Source: JAAELZ01 sp965237485 (GTDB taxonomy: Bacteria > Pseudomonadota > Gammaproteobacteria > Arenicellales > Poriferihabitantaceae). From it: a DNA stretch of 64,000 bases. Location of the stretch: the NCBI GenBank assembly GCA_965237485.1, contig CBDEFQ010000004.1:496001-560000 (forward strand), in the 5' to 3' direction. The notes under the pieces are model-generated. The model was given only the letters and a program-made list of their open reading frames with translations. It was not told the DNA's origin and searched no databases. Positions 28,306 to 36,281 of this stretch are shown in pieces (the stretch's first letter is position 1; every line of letters begins with the position of its first letter). The position numbers and the translations under genes were made by a program.

Positions 28306-29403
28306 TTAGTATTTCATCTCTACGTTGAAAACTATGCTGGGTTGCATGTTATTATGTGCTTGGCTCCCCCCCGTGTTATTAACAACATGGGCATGGTTAC
28401 CAGCAGCAGAGAGTGAGTGTTTATGATTTCTGGCAGTGCTGACTTTACCCGCTTGCCAATAATTACCTCCCCAGGTGCTATCTCTTTCTATGCCGCCTCC
28501 CCCTCTTACAGGCCCAGTAATCACTTTGATACTATGATTATGATTCCCTGCATACCCTTGTGAGTGCCCATGGTAACCACCATTATTTGTTGTATGCTTA
28601 TGCGCAGGCAGTTCGTTAATGGTTAACTTGGTCTTTTCAGCCCCAAGAACATTACCAACTTGATTAGCCAACGGATCACTCACCGTACTAGCCACTTGAC
28701 CACCCATGTTATTAGCAGCCAATATTCCACGGCCGCGCATGTCAGGCAATGTCACTAAATCGCTGTTAGACCATACTTCACTTCCTGTATTAGGTGCCCA
28801 ATTCTTAGCCAGTTCATAAAGTTCATTGTAATCATCGCCTGTAAGAACCGCATTACTACCCTCGATACCAATAGTTTGCCCCACCAAAAACACCCAGTCA
28901 TCTTGAGCTTCAAGTCTACCCGTCATTCTAACGTCACCGACACTCCAACCACCATTAAGGTATTCTATTGATTTATTAAGACCTCGATTAACCGCGTCCA
29001 TCGCAAATAAAACATCTCGCGGTGTTTTTGAAATTAAAGCATCCAATAATATAACTCGATGCGATGCACATTCAGTTGCAACCGATGATACATCTGATGC
29101 TAAAGAATCAAGCGTTGCTGAATCAGGCGCATTATCACCCATCTGCTCAATTAGCAGTGACACGAAGCTTTGTTTGTCATCTGCGTTACTTTGCCAAATA
29201 TCGCTCTCTAACGTTTCTGTATCAATATCAGCCGCTAAGTCTTCCCAAATTACCGGACATGCTGACACTACATTGCTCCTTAAATCAGCATATAGTTCTT
29301 GCTGGTCTTGACCAGACTCTTCTTGTGCATAGAGGCTACCTGCTGGCATCAGCATCACCAAAGAAACCGCCAAACATTTTAAATTATTCATCTTGTTTTC
29401 CAT
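28306..29403 (-). CDS. secreted protein with phage tail-collar domain
   Basis: This 365-residue exported protein has a signal peptide ending near SLYAQ and an N-terminal domain (~30-150) that aligns with the discoidin protein (ACPVIWE, DIWQ, TECASHR). Its C-terminus (~155-365) is instead a tail-collar/tail-fibre fold: VGDVRMTGRLEAQDDWVFLV, LPDMRGRGILAANNMGG, histidine-rich ELPAHKHTTNNGGYHGHS, NNMQPSIVFNVEMKY. Collar domains occur in phage fibres and in some secreted adhesins. The start could be MNNLKC four codons later. It is part of the six-gene RHS operon. Confidence 0.8.
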   Translation of the reverse strand: MENKMNNLKCLAVSLVMLMPAGSLYAQEESGQDQQELYADLRSNVVSACPVIWEDLAADIDTETLESDIWQSNADDKQSFVSLLIEQMGDNAPDSATLDSLASDVSSVATECASHRVILLDALISKTPRDVLFAMDAVNRGLNKSIEYLNGGWSVGDVRMTGRLEAQDDWVFLVGQTIGIEGSNAVLTGDDYNELYELAKNWAPNTGSEVWSNSDLVTLPDMRGRGILAANNMGGQVASTVSDPLANQVGNVLGAEKTKLTINELPAHKHTTNNGGYHGHSQGYAGNHNHSIKVITGPVRGGGGIERDSTWGGNYWQAGKVSTARNHKHSLSAAGNHAHVVNNTGGSQAHNNMQPSIVFNVEMKY

Positions 29404-29452
29404 TAATTAACTTACTTACTTAGGCTTTTATTTACTTATCCCTTCTCAGCAA

Positions 29453-29953
29453 TTATTGCTGCATCAGGCTTTCTATTTCTTGCGGAGTCACACCCGTTTC
29501 TCTTTCATAGTTATCTAACATTGATTCTGATAAACCACTCTGCGTTCGAGGTTGATTCAATACTTTCCCCGATGGACTGTCCGGCGATATCGGCACTTGA
29601 GCTGCTAATTGTTTTTCAGAAAGCACCTTTATGCTCTCCAAAACATCATCTAACTTTTCTTGAGATGCCAGCGCAAAGTCTTCTCCTTGCTCTATAACTA
29701 CGCGATCTTTTAATAAAATCTCCATCTCTTTATGGACCAACTCCATTCGCTTGTCTAAACTTTCAATATCTATAACAGGTATAGGCTCTTCTTTCTTTTC
29801 TTTTTCTTTGCTTGCCGTTTCTGGTTGTTCTTTTTTTGTCTCGTTTAGAGAAGCTTCACGGCTCGGTTCCTCTTGCTCATGATAAGAGAAAAGCAACGCA
29901 CCAACGATCGAAACTATAACTACCCCAGCTCCTATATAGAGTTTCTTATTCAC
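29453..29953 (-). CDS. membrane-anchored coiled-coil protein
   Basis: The 166-residue protein has one N-terminal membrane helix (YIGAGVVIVSIVGALLFSY, 5-23), then a highly charged Glu/Lys stretch (~28-60), a predicted coiled coil (IESLDKRMELVHKEMEILLK, ~64-83) and a Pro/Ser-rich C-terminal tail. No catalytic motif is visible. It lies 49 bases before the tail-collar gene in the RHS operon and may be an envelope scaffold for the exported partners. Family not recognised. Confidence 0.6.
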   Translation of the reverse strand: MNKKLYIGAGVVIVSIVGALLFSYHEQEEPSREASLNETKKEQPETASKEKEKKEEPIPVIDIESLDKRMELVHKEMEILLKDRVVIEQGEDFALASQEKLDDVLESIKVLSEKQLAAQVPISPDSPSGKVLNQPRTQSGLSESMLDNYERETGVTPQEIESLMQQ

Positions 29954-29999
29954 AGTCCTATTTCCATTACACAGATAACTAGTAACCCTTAAATGCTAT

Positions 30000-30347
30000 T
30001 TAGTTCTGGTTCCCTATATAACCATTGTATCGATTGATAGCAATATTCTCTTGATCGTCTGCCTCGTCACTTAAACGAAATACTTCATCGAATATTTCTT
30101 GCGCATTTTCTTGCTCTGGGTCAATTCCATTTTGATAATCACTTAAACATTCCCTATAACGAACTATCGACTCCATAAAATGATTCATCTCAAAATCAAA
30201 CGTTTCCATTTTCTCTATTTTTGCTTCAATCGAGCTATCATCGCTCTCGATAGGTTTAGGTATAAGCGGAAGACTGCAATTGGAAGTGGTTTGGCTGACG
30301 ACACTGACTGAAAACAGCACCAATACTAATAAAACAATAGCTTTCAT
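30000..30347 (-). CDS. small exported protein, first gene of the RHS operon
   Basis: From ATG 30347 it has 115 residues: MKAIVLLVLVLFSVSVVSQT is a clear signal peptide, followed by a mainly helical acidic domain with two cysteines (SNCSLPL, RYRECL). An upstream in-frame ATG at 30386 would place 13 polar residues before the signal, so the internal start is preferred. It is the first gene of the minus-strand operon bounded by IS256 copies 2 and 3. Not recognised. Confidence 0.55.
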   Translation of the reverse strand: MKAIVLLVLVLFSVSVVSQTTSNCSLPLIPKPIESDDSSIEAKIEKMETFDFEMNHFMESIVRYRECLSDYQNGIDPEQENAQEIFDEVFRLSDEADDQENIAINRYNGYIGNQN

Positions 30348-30437
30348 ATAACAAATTTTGTGGTTATTTTTTTCGAAGTATATCACGGGCCTGTCGGATA
30401 AATAATGGTAAACGTGGGATAATAAGAGCTAATTCAA

Positions 30438-30553
30438 ATGAGTCGTTATTTTGAGCAAAGGTCACCAAAGTCAGCTGTTTCTAACCTTAGATTCTTTGGT
30501 TAGTTCAGAGCACCCCTACCGCAAACTCGATGAGCTATTATGTTTTCGCACAT
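30438..30553 (+). pseudogene. possible transposase N-terminal remnant cut by IS256 copy 3
   Basis: ATG 30438 opens MSRYFEQ. After a frame change the sequence continues as SKGHQSQLFLTLDSLVSSEHPYRKLDELL, which resembles the start of IS1182/IS5-like transposases (short basic start, QSxLF, 'HPxRxLDxLL'). The IS256 end at 30554 cuts it. Only about 38 codons remain, so the call is weak. Confidence 0.3.
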
Positions 30554-30654
30554 GAGTTATGCCTGAAAGTGGTGTATGGAGTAGTTGACTAAAAGCGGCG
30601 TATCGGGATGAATTGAGTTTACAACAACTTAAACTTCCACAGACATACGCCACT

Positions 30655-31464
30655 ATGAAACAGAATAAAATTATTTCCTTTGAAAAGCCAGAGCAAAGCA
30701 TCGATCCGCTGCAAGAATTGATTCGCAATGGTGCTAGGCAACTCATTCAAACCGCGATCGAGAGTGAGTTATCTGAACTGCTGTATCGCAATTGTGACAA
30801 AGTCTCAGATTCAGGACACGCTGGTGTCGTTCGTAACGGCTATTTGCCAGAACGTGAACTGCAAACCGGGATCGGCCCAGTCAAAGTACGTATCCCCAAG
30901 GTGCGCTCCCGCACTGGAGTACCGATCACCTTTCGGTCTGCTTTAGTGCCGCCGTATGTGCGTAAAACGAGAACACTAGAAGCGGCCTTGCCTTGGCTGT
31001 ATCTCAAGGGTGTCAGCACTGGAGAAATGGGGGATGCACTGAGCGTGCTAGTGGGTCAATCAGCGACTGGGTTATCATCAAGCACAGTGAGTAAGCTCAA
31101 AGCAACGTGGTCTCAGGAGTACAAGGATTGGAATAGAGAAGGTTTAGATCGAGATCGATGGGTTTATCTATGGGCGGACGGGATACACAGCGGCCTGCGC
31201 GGCGATGAGGGCCGGCTCTGTGCCTTAGTTGTCATCGGAGTGAATGAGCGCGGTCACAAGAAATTACTGGCGATTGAAGACGGTGAGCGAGAGTCTACGC
31301 AGAGTTGGCGAGAGGTGTTGTTGGCACTCAAGGAGCGAGGCCTGAATCAACCAGAGCTGGGCATCGGTGATGGTGCTTTAGGCTTTTGGAATGCCCTGGA
31401 AGAAGTCTATCCTGGCACTAAACATCAACGGTGCTGGGTGCATAAAACGGCCAACGTGCTGAAC
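30655..31464 (+). pseudogene. IS256 transposase, N-terminal part (copy 3)
   Basis: About 270 residues from ATG 30655, up to KTANVLN, match the intact transposase. The frame then runs into the IS91-like element and stops two codons later. It carries the SSSTVSK and VVIG variants also found in copy 4. It contains the first two catalytic regions but lacks the C-terminal acidic residue, so it is not functional alone. Confidence 0.9.
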
Positions 31465-31703
31465 GAATAAGGATAAGTCGCCGCGCAGCCGCGACTTTAT
31501 CCAATTGTTGAACAAGCCCGGGGGGTTACCTCTATTAAGTAAATATATCCGCTACTGGTCCTTGTGACTTTAAGCGTTCAGGGTTTCGCTTAAGATTGCA
31601 GGCGAGTGGGCGTCTCACTCGCCGAGTGATGGTACTTTCTTATTGCATAAAGCTGGGGTCCTCCGTATTAAGTGACTTTAGTGAGCTTGTTGGATCTAAG
31701 CAA

Positions 31704-32741
31704 TTAACCTGATTCGAAGCGACGGCGACAAAAGCCAATGATAACCAGAGGCGTGGCGCAGTGCTTGCAACGCCAAATTGGTCTTTGTCGTTTTGGCCTG
31801 ATTGGTCCGGACGGTACAACCACCTGCAAGGCCCATTGCACTCGCTTTAAGGTTTGTTTGGCGTTGCCGTGCACAAAACCGTAATCGCGCACCCGGCGAA
31901 ACCCCTTTGGTAGAACGTGTTGCAAAACCAATGCAATGAACGCCTTTGAGTCGAGGCAGCGGGTGCGGGATTTGCCTTTGTTGTCCTGATAACGAAAGGT
32001 GATTTGACCATCGCGATCACTGAGAATATTGTTCTCACTAATAACCCCGCGATACAGATACCGCGAGAGATATTTAAACGCCGGTAAGCCTTTGCCAATC
32101 TGCTTGCAGTGCACGATCCAGTGTTTTGGGGTGCAGGGAAGATCAAGATCGGCTGCTCGCAAAGCCCGTAGTAGCCGAGCACGGAACACGCAGGCAAGCG
32201 CCTTGCCATTGAACAAGTAGTTGCCGGGCTTGGATTGCCACAACGCTTTGTCCTTTGATAAGCCCCCATTGGGAAACACCACATGCACATGCGGGTGGTA
32301 ATCGAGCTTGCGAGTATGGGTGTGTAAAACGGTGCTAAAGCCAATGTGCTCTGCACACTTAATATCGTTCTTGGCGAAGGTTTTAAGCGTACTGGCGGCG
32401 CAATCCATGAGTGCGTCATACACGGTTTTGGAATGGTGCTTGGCTATACGACGCAGTTCATAAGGCAAGGTAAAGGTCACCATAAAGTAATCACAAGGCA
32501 ATAATTTTGTGCTCTGGCGATCCAGCCATTCACTGCTGGCATGATTCAGACAGCGAGGGCAACTGCGGTGGCCACAGGAGCGCGGGTGGTTTTGTGATTC
32601 ATTGCACTGGCCACAATGCGTAAGCATAAGACCATATTGGGCCGTGCGGCACCCGCTAATGGCGTTGGCGGCGCTGCGCTCTGCGCCGCCCAACAGGCAC
32701 AAAGCATCGGGATGGCGGTTTAGTATCGAGGCGAGTTCCAT
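31704..32741 (-). CDS. IS91-family rolling-circle transposase
   Basis: The 345-residue HUH transposase has an N-terminal zinc-binding domain (CGQCNESQNHPRSCGHRSCP, ~40-60), YFMVTFTLPYELR, the metal-binding HUH-type motif HPHVHVVFPNGG, and the tyrosine region AFKYLSRYLYRGVISENNI. The C-terminus carries a second Cys-containing segment (RCKHCATPL). It would nick at the origin end and transpose by rolling circle. Its ATG overlaps the recombinase stop (TAATG), so the two genes are coupled. Confidence 0.92.
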   Translation of the reverse strand: MELASILNRHPDALCLLGGAERSAANAISGCRTAQYGLMLTHCGQCNESQNHPRSCGHRSCPRCLNHASSEWLDRQSTKLLPCDYFMVTFTLPYELRRIAKHHSKTVYDALMDCAASTLKTFAKNDIKCAEHIGFSTVLHTHTRKLDYHPHVHVVFPNGGLSKDKALWQSKPGNYLFNGKALACVFRARLLRALRAADLDLPCTPKHWIVHCKQIGKGLPAFKYLSRYLYRGVISENNILSDRDGQITFRYQDNKGKSRTRCLDSKAFIALVLQHVLPKGFRRVRDYGFVHGNAKQTLKRVQWALQVVVPSGPIRPKRQRPIWRCKHCATPLVIIGFCRRRFESG

Positions 32742-33640
32742 TAGGCGATCACCTCAAAGTCCAAGCCATCAATCAAGGTGTTTATCCGCGAGCCGGTGTT
32801 GCGTTGCACCACGTCGGTGAGTTGCGTGTAAAGCACCGTTGTCTTGGGACATTCATGGCCCATCTCGCGCTGGATGGCGCGCAAGTGAACGCCTGACTCG
32901 ACCAAGTGTGCGCCATAGCAGTGGCGAAAGGTGTGAATGGTAACGCGCTTATGAATGCCGCAACTTTTGACGATGACCTTAACCGATTTTTGCAAGCCGC
33001 CGCGGTCCATCGGTGCGCTGGCTGAGCGGCGAAGTTGGTTGGTTTTTCCCTGAGGAAATAGCCATTTAGGGTTACGATGACTGGCCCAATAAGTGCGCAA
33101 TAAATCGAGCGTTCGATCAGGCAAAAATACAAACCGATCTTTACGACCTTTGCCGCAACGTACATGCACTTTATGGCGAGCACTGTCGATGTCAGCAATG
33201 GTCAGGTTGAGCGCCTCGCTCAAGCGCAGCCCCATGCTGTACACGCACAAAAGATAAGTTTGGTAACGCGCTTCGCGTGTCTGGTTGATGACGCGGCCCA
33301 CTTCCTCCGTCGACAGAATATCAGGCAGAGTTTGAACCCTAGGCGGTTTTACAATCTCTATCCACTGCCAAGATTTGTTGAGAATGTAGCGATAAAAGAA
33401 TTGCAGGCCGTTACGGTCGAGTTTTACCGTAGACCAGGAATGGCTGTGCACCAGAGACAAGAAGTAGTCCCGTAATTGTTGTTGGCTGAGCTGGTCGGGA
33501 CAACAATCAAAGAACGCCGACACTCGGCGCACAGCTCGCGAATAGCTATCTATAGTTGCGTCGGCTTTGCCTTGCAGGCGAAGTACGTTAATATGTTGTT
33601 GGTAAAGAGAGTCAAAACGAGTTTGATCTGATGAGTTCAT
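32741..33640 (-). CDS. tyrosine recombinase of the IS91-like element
   Basis: This 299-residue phage-integrase-type recombinase has an N-terminal SAM-like domain (LRLQGKADATIDSYSRAVRR) and a catalytic domain. The first arginine is in MGLRLSEALNLTIADID, HTFRHCYGAHLVESG supplies H-x-x-R, and GHECPKTTVLYTQLT supplies the last H and the tyrosine. A minority of IS91-family members carry such a gene before the transposase; its role there is not settled. It is intact and coupled by TAATG to the transposase. Confidence 0.9.
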   Translation of the reverse strand: MNSSDQTRFDSLYQQHINVLRLQGKADATIDSYSRAVRRVSAFFDCCPDQLSQQQLRDYFLSLVHSHSWSTVKLDRNGLQFFYRYILNKSWQWIEIVKPPRVQTLPDILSTEEVGRVINQTREARYQTYLLCVYSMGLRLSEALNLTIADIDSARHKVHVRCGKGRKDRFVFLPDRTLDLLRTYWASHRNPKWLFPQGKTNQLRRSASAPMDRGGLQKSVKVIVKSCGIHKRVTIHTFRHCYGAHLVESGVHLRAIQREMGHECPKTTVLYTQLTDVVQRNTGSRINTLIDGLDFEVIA

Positions 33641-33735
33641 TATTTATTCCTATAAAACACACACTCAACATTGAGGGTGATAGGAATAGTGTGCTCGTTG
33701 TTGGCTCTCTTTGCCGCTTAGCGGCTTCGTTCAAC

Positions 33736-34182
33736 AAGCTGCCTAAATCGGTGCAGCCCAAAGCAAAAGCAGCTCTGCATAACATTTGGCAGGAAGAAAC
33801 CAAAGAAGCGGCGCAAAGTGCCTATCAATTATTCATTAAAACCTGTCAAGACAAGTATCCAAAAGCCACGCAGTGCTTGGAAAAAGATCGCGAAGAGTTA
33901 ATGACGTTCTACTCGTTCCCTGCCAAGCACTGGATGAGCATACGTACTACGAATCCAATTGAATCAACATTCGCGACTATCCGACACCGTACCAAACGAT
34001 GCAAGGGATGTCTTAGCCGTGATGGCATGTTAAGTATGATGTTCAAGCTGGGTCAGTGCGCAGAGAAAAAGTGGAACCGAATACGCGGGTTCGCCTATCT
34101 AGCAAAAGTGATTCAAGGGGTTCCATTTAAAGATGGAATAGAGCAAACTAATGACTACTCAGATCAAACCGAGGCCGCTTGA
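33736..34182 (+). pseudogene. IS256 transposase, C-terminal part (copy 3)
   Basis: From KLPKSVQPKAKAALHNIWQE to the stop at 34182 this is the remaining 148 residues of the IS256 transposase, including TTNPIESTFATIRHR. The open frame extends left into the IS91-like end (33631-33735), giving a chimaeric N-terminus that is not native. Confidence 0.88.
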
Positions 34183-34218
34183 AGAAAATGCCTCATACAC
34201 CAGATTCGGGCATAACTC

Positions 34219-34436
34219 GTGGTAATGTGAATGTAGGTGTAGTAAAAGAAGGCGTGCATAATGTTCAAGGGGGTAGTGTTGGATTTGCTTTTGACTTTGG
34301 TATACCAGGTGCAATGTCAGGTACTAGTCTTTCGGTATCTAATAGTGGTGCGGCGATGAATGTTAGAGGAGGTACTGGAGGCGGATTTTCCGCTGGGGTT
34401 GAATTTTGTTACACGTCTAAATGCGTACCAGAGTGA
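34219..34436 (+). pseudogene. C-terminal fragment of an unknown, glycine-rich protein (possible orphan RHS tip)
   Basis: Directly after IS256 copy 3 an open frame of 72 residues reads NVNVGVVKEGVHNVQGGSVG ... FSAGVEFCYTSKCVPE and stops at 34436. It is Gly/Ser/Val rich with a beta-strand-like pattern, as in the C-termini of large exported or RHS-type proteins. The N-terminal part is lost. A small membrane protein follows 6 bases later, which fits a toxin-tip/immunity arrangement, but this is inference. Confidence 0.4.
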
Positions 34437-34442
34437 TATAAA

Positions 34443-34589
34443 ATGGCTTTCAAAAACAAAGGGCAAATTCTGATATTGCTTGGGCTTCCAATAGTCTTTT
34501 TGGGTTTTCTTGTTCACAATAACAACTATGCATTTGATATAGGGACAGCAATATTTATTGTTGGAACATTAGTTATGCTAATAGGAATT
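34443..34589 (+). pseudogene. small two-helix membrane protein, 3' end cut by IS256 fragment
   Basis: MAFKNKGQILILLGLPIVFL and AFDIGTAIFIVGTLVMLIGI form two membrane helices in about 49 native residues. The open frame then runs into IS256 copy 4 until 34676. It lies 6 bases behind the 34219-34436 fragment and is therefore probably co-translated. It could be an immunity protein, but nothing beyond topology supports this. Confidence 0.4.
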
Positions 34590-35399
34590 GTTCAGCACGT
34601 TGGCCGTTTTATGCACCCAGCACCGTTGATGTTTAGTGCCAGGATAGACTTCTTCCAGGGCATTCCAAAAGCCTAAAGCACCATCACCGATGCCCAGCTC
34701 TGGTTGATTCAGGCCTCGCTCCTTGAGTGCCAACAACACCTCTCGCCAACTCTGCGTAGACTCTCGCTCACCGTCTTCAATCGCCAGTAATTTCTTGTGA
34801 CCGCGCTCATTCACTCCGATGACAACTAAGGCACAGAGCCGGCCCTCATCGCCGCGCAGGCCGCTGTGTATCCCGTCCGCCCATAGATAAACCCATCGAT
34901 CTCGATCTAAACCTTCTCTATTCCAATCCTTGTACTCCTGAGACCACGTTGCTTTGAGCTTACTCACTGTGCTTGATGATAACCCAGTCGCTGATTGACC
35001 CACTAGCACGCTCAGTGCATCCCCCATTTCTCCAGTGCTGACACCCTTGAGATACAGCCAAGGCAAGGCCGCTTCTAGTGTTCTCGTTTTACGCACATAC
35101 GGCGGCACTAAAGCAGACCGAAAGGTGATCGGTACTCCAGTACGGGAGCGCACCTTGGGGATACGTACTTTGACTGGGCCGATCCCGGTTTGCAGTTCAC
35201 GTTCTGGCAAATAGCCGTTACGAACGACACCAGCGTGTCCTGAATCTGAGACTTTGTCACAATTGCGATACAGCAGTTCAGATAACTCACTCTCGACCGC
35301 GGTTTGAATGAGTTGCCTAGCGCCATTGCGAATCAATTCTTGCAGCGGATCGATGCTTTGCTCTGGCTTTTCAAAGGAAATAATTTTATTCTGTTTCAT
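34590..35399 (-). pseudogene. IS256 transposase, N-terminal part (copy 4)
   Basis: About 270 transposase residues from ATG 35399 to KTANVLN are present; the C-terminal region with the last acidic residue is absent. The variants SSSTVSK and VVIG link it to copy 3 rather than to copy 1, even though its right flank is that of copy 1. Confidence 0.88.
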
Positions 35400-35500
35400 A
35401 GTGGCGTATGTCTGTGGAAGTTTAAGTTGTTGTAAACTCAACTCATCCCGATACGCCGCTTTTAGTCAACTACTCCATACACCACTTTCAGGCATAACTC
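34590..35500 (-). mobile_element. IS256-family element, copy 4 (partial)
   Basis: A 911-bp portion holds the 5' part of the transposase and the right end (CCACTTTCAGGCATAACTC at 35500). The other 483 bp are missing. The break is at the GAAC site (GTTC on the plus strand at 34590-34593) at which copy 3 is interrupted by the IS91-like element. The right flank is the same mod sequence as that of copy 1. Confidence 0.88.
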
Positions 35501-35730
35501 TGGATAATATAGGACGTCTGAAAAATATTTTTCCAGATGCCTTTACTGAAGGAAGTGTGAATTTTGATGCGCTTCGTCAATTACTTGGTGACGCTAAAGT
35601 AATTGACGAAGGTGAAGAAAAATATGGACTTAATTGGCAAGGGAAAAAGAAAGCTCGACAAATTGCACTCACGCCGTCTACTGGCGCGTTATTACCTTGT
35701 CCAGAAGAAAGTGTTGATTGGGACACAACC
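35501..35730 (+). pseudogene. second copy of the mod N-terminal piece
   Basis: This repeats the type III Mod N-terminal sequence seen at 14431-14660 (LDNIGRLKNIFPDAFTEG to ESVDWDTT), apparently without a change. Here the continuation of mod after the IS3-like element is absent. It is part of the 2.77-kb duplicated segment. Confidence 0.7.
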
Positions 35731-35789
35731 CCCAGACGTCAGGGTAGTTGCACACATTTTAATTCACAAGGGGCGGCGGAGAAATACTC

Positions 35790-36281
35790 ATGCCGAAATA
35801 TAGCGTAGAACGAAGAGAAGCTGTTTTATCTAAATTATTATCATCAAATAGTCAGTCCTTCGCAGAAATATCTAGAGAAGAAGGAATCAGTGTTCAAACC
35901 TTGTATGATTGGCGAAATAAAGCCAGACGATCAGGAGTTTTAATGCCTAATAGTGATTCATCTAATCAGTGGGATTGCCAAACTAAGTTCACCGTAGTTC
36001 TTGAAACTGCTGCGATGAATGAACAAGAATTATCTGCGTATTGCCGAGAGAAAGGCCTATACCCTACTCAAATAACGCAATGGCGAGAAGCTTGTATTAA
36101 TGGTGTTGATGAGGCTCTCATTAGCCCTAAAGTTGCGCGTGATGAAATACGTGCGTTAAAAAAAGACAAGAAGAAGCTAGAAACCCAGCTGCGCCGCAAA
36201 GATAAAGCCTTGGCTGAAACGGCCGCATTATTAGTATTACAAAAAAAGTTTCAGGCGCTTTGGGAGGACGAGGAAGTATGA
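35790..36281 (+). CDS. IS3-like transposase OrfA (copy B)
   Basis: This 163-residue helix-turn-helix protein looks identical in sequence to the copy at 14720-15211, with the same ATGA overlap into OrfB. Intact. Confidence 0.88.
   Translation: MPKYSVERREAVLSKLLSSNSQSFAEISREEGISVQTLYDWRNKARRSGVLMPNSDSSNQWDCQTKFTVVLETAAMNEQELSAYCREKGLYPTQITQWREACINGVDEALISPKVARDEIRALKKDKKKLETQLRRKDKALAETAALLVLQKKFQALWEDEEV

Larger units (their letters stand above)
31465..33735 (-). mobile_element. IS91-like element with its own tyrosine recombinase
   Basis: This 2271-bp insert lies inside IS256 copy 3, directly after a GAAC tetranucleotide (31461-31464), which is the classical IS91-family target. There is no target duplication and there are no long terminal inverted repeats. 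Near the ends are small palindromes (GTCGCCGCGCAGCCGCGAC near 31477 and GCCGCTTAGCGGC near 33713), as expected for rolling-circle ori/ter ends. It has two coupled ORFs on the minus strand, a recombinase then a transposase. The region 31471-31703 has no gene. Confidence 0.85.
30554..34218 (+). mobile_element. IS256-family element, copy 3, interrupted by an IS91-like element
   Basis: The left end is GAGTTATGCCTGAAAGTGG at 30554 and the right end CCAGATTCGGGCATAACTC finishes at 34218. Orientation is opposite to copies 1, 2 and 4. The two parts, 30554-31464 and 33736-34218, sum to exactly 1394 bp, the length of the intact copies, so the IS91-like insertion made no target duplication. Outer flanks (ttcgcacat / gtggtaatg) do not match each other. 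Confidence 0.88.

Noticed and set aside
13037..35500. 8-9 bp target duplications at IS256 copies
   Set aside because: All left and right flanks were compared, including across copies and orientations, and none matched, so no duplication is annotated.
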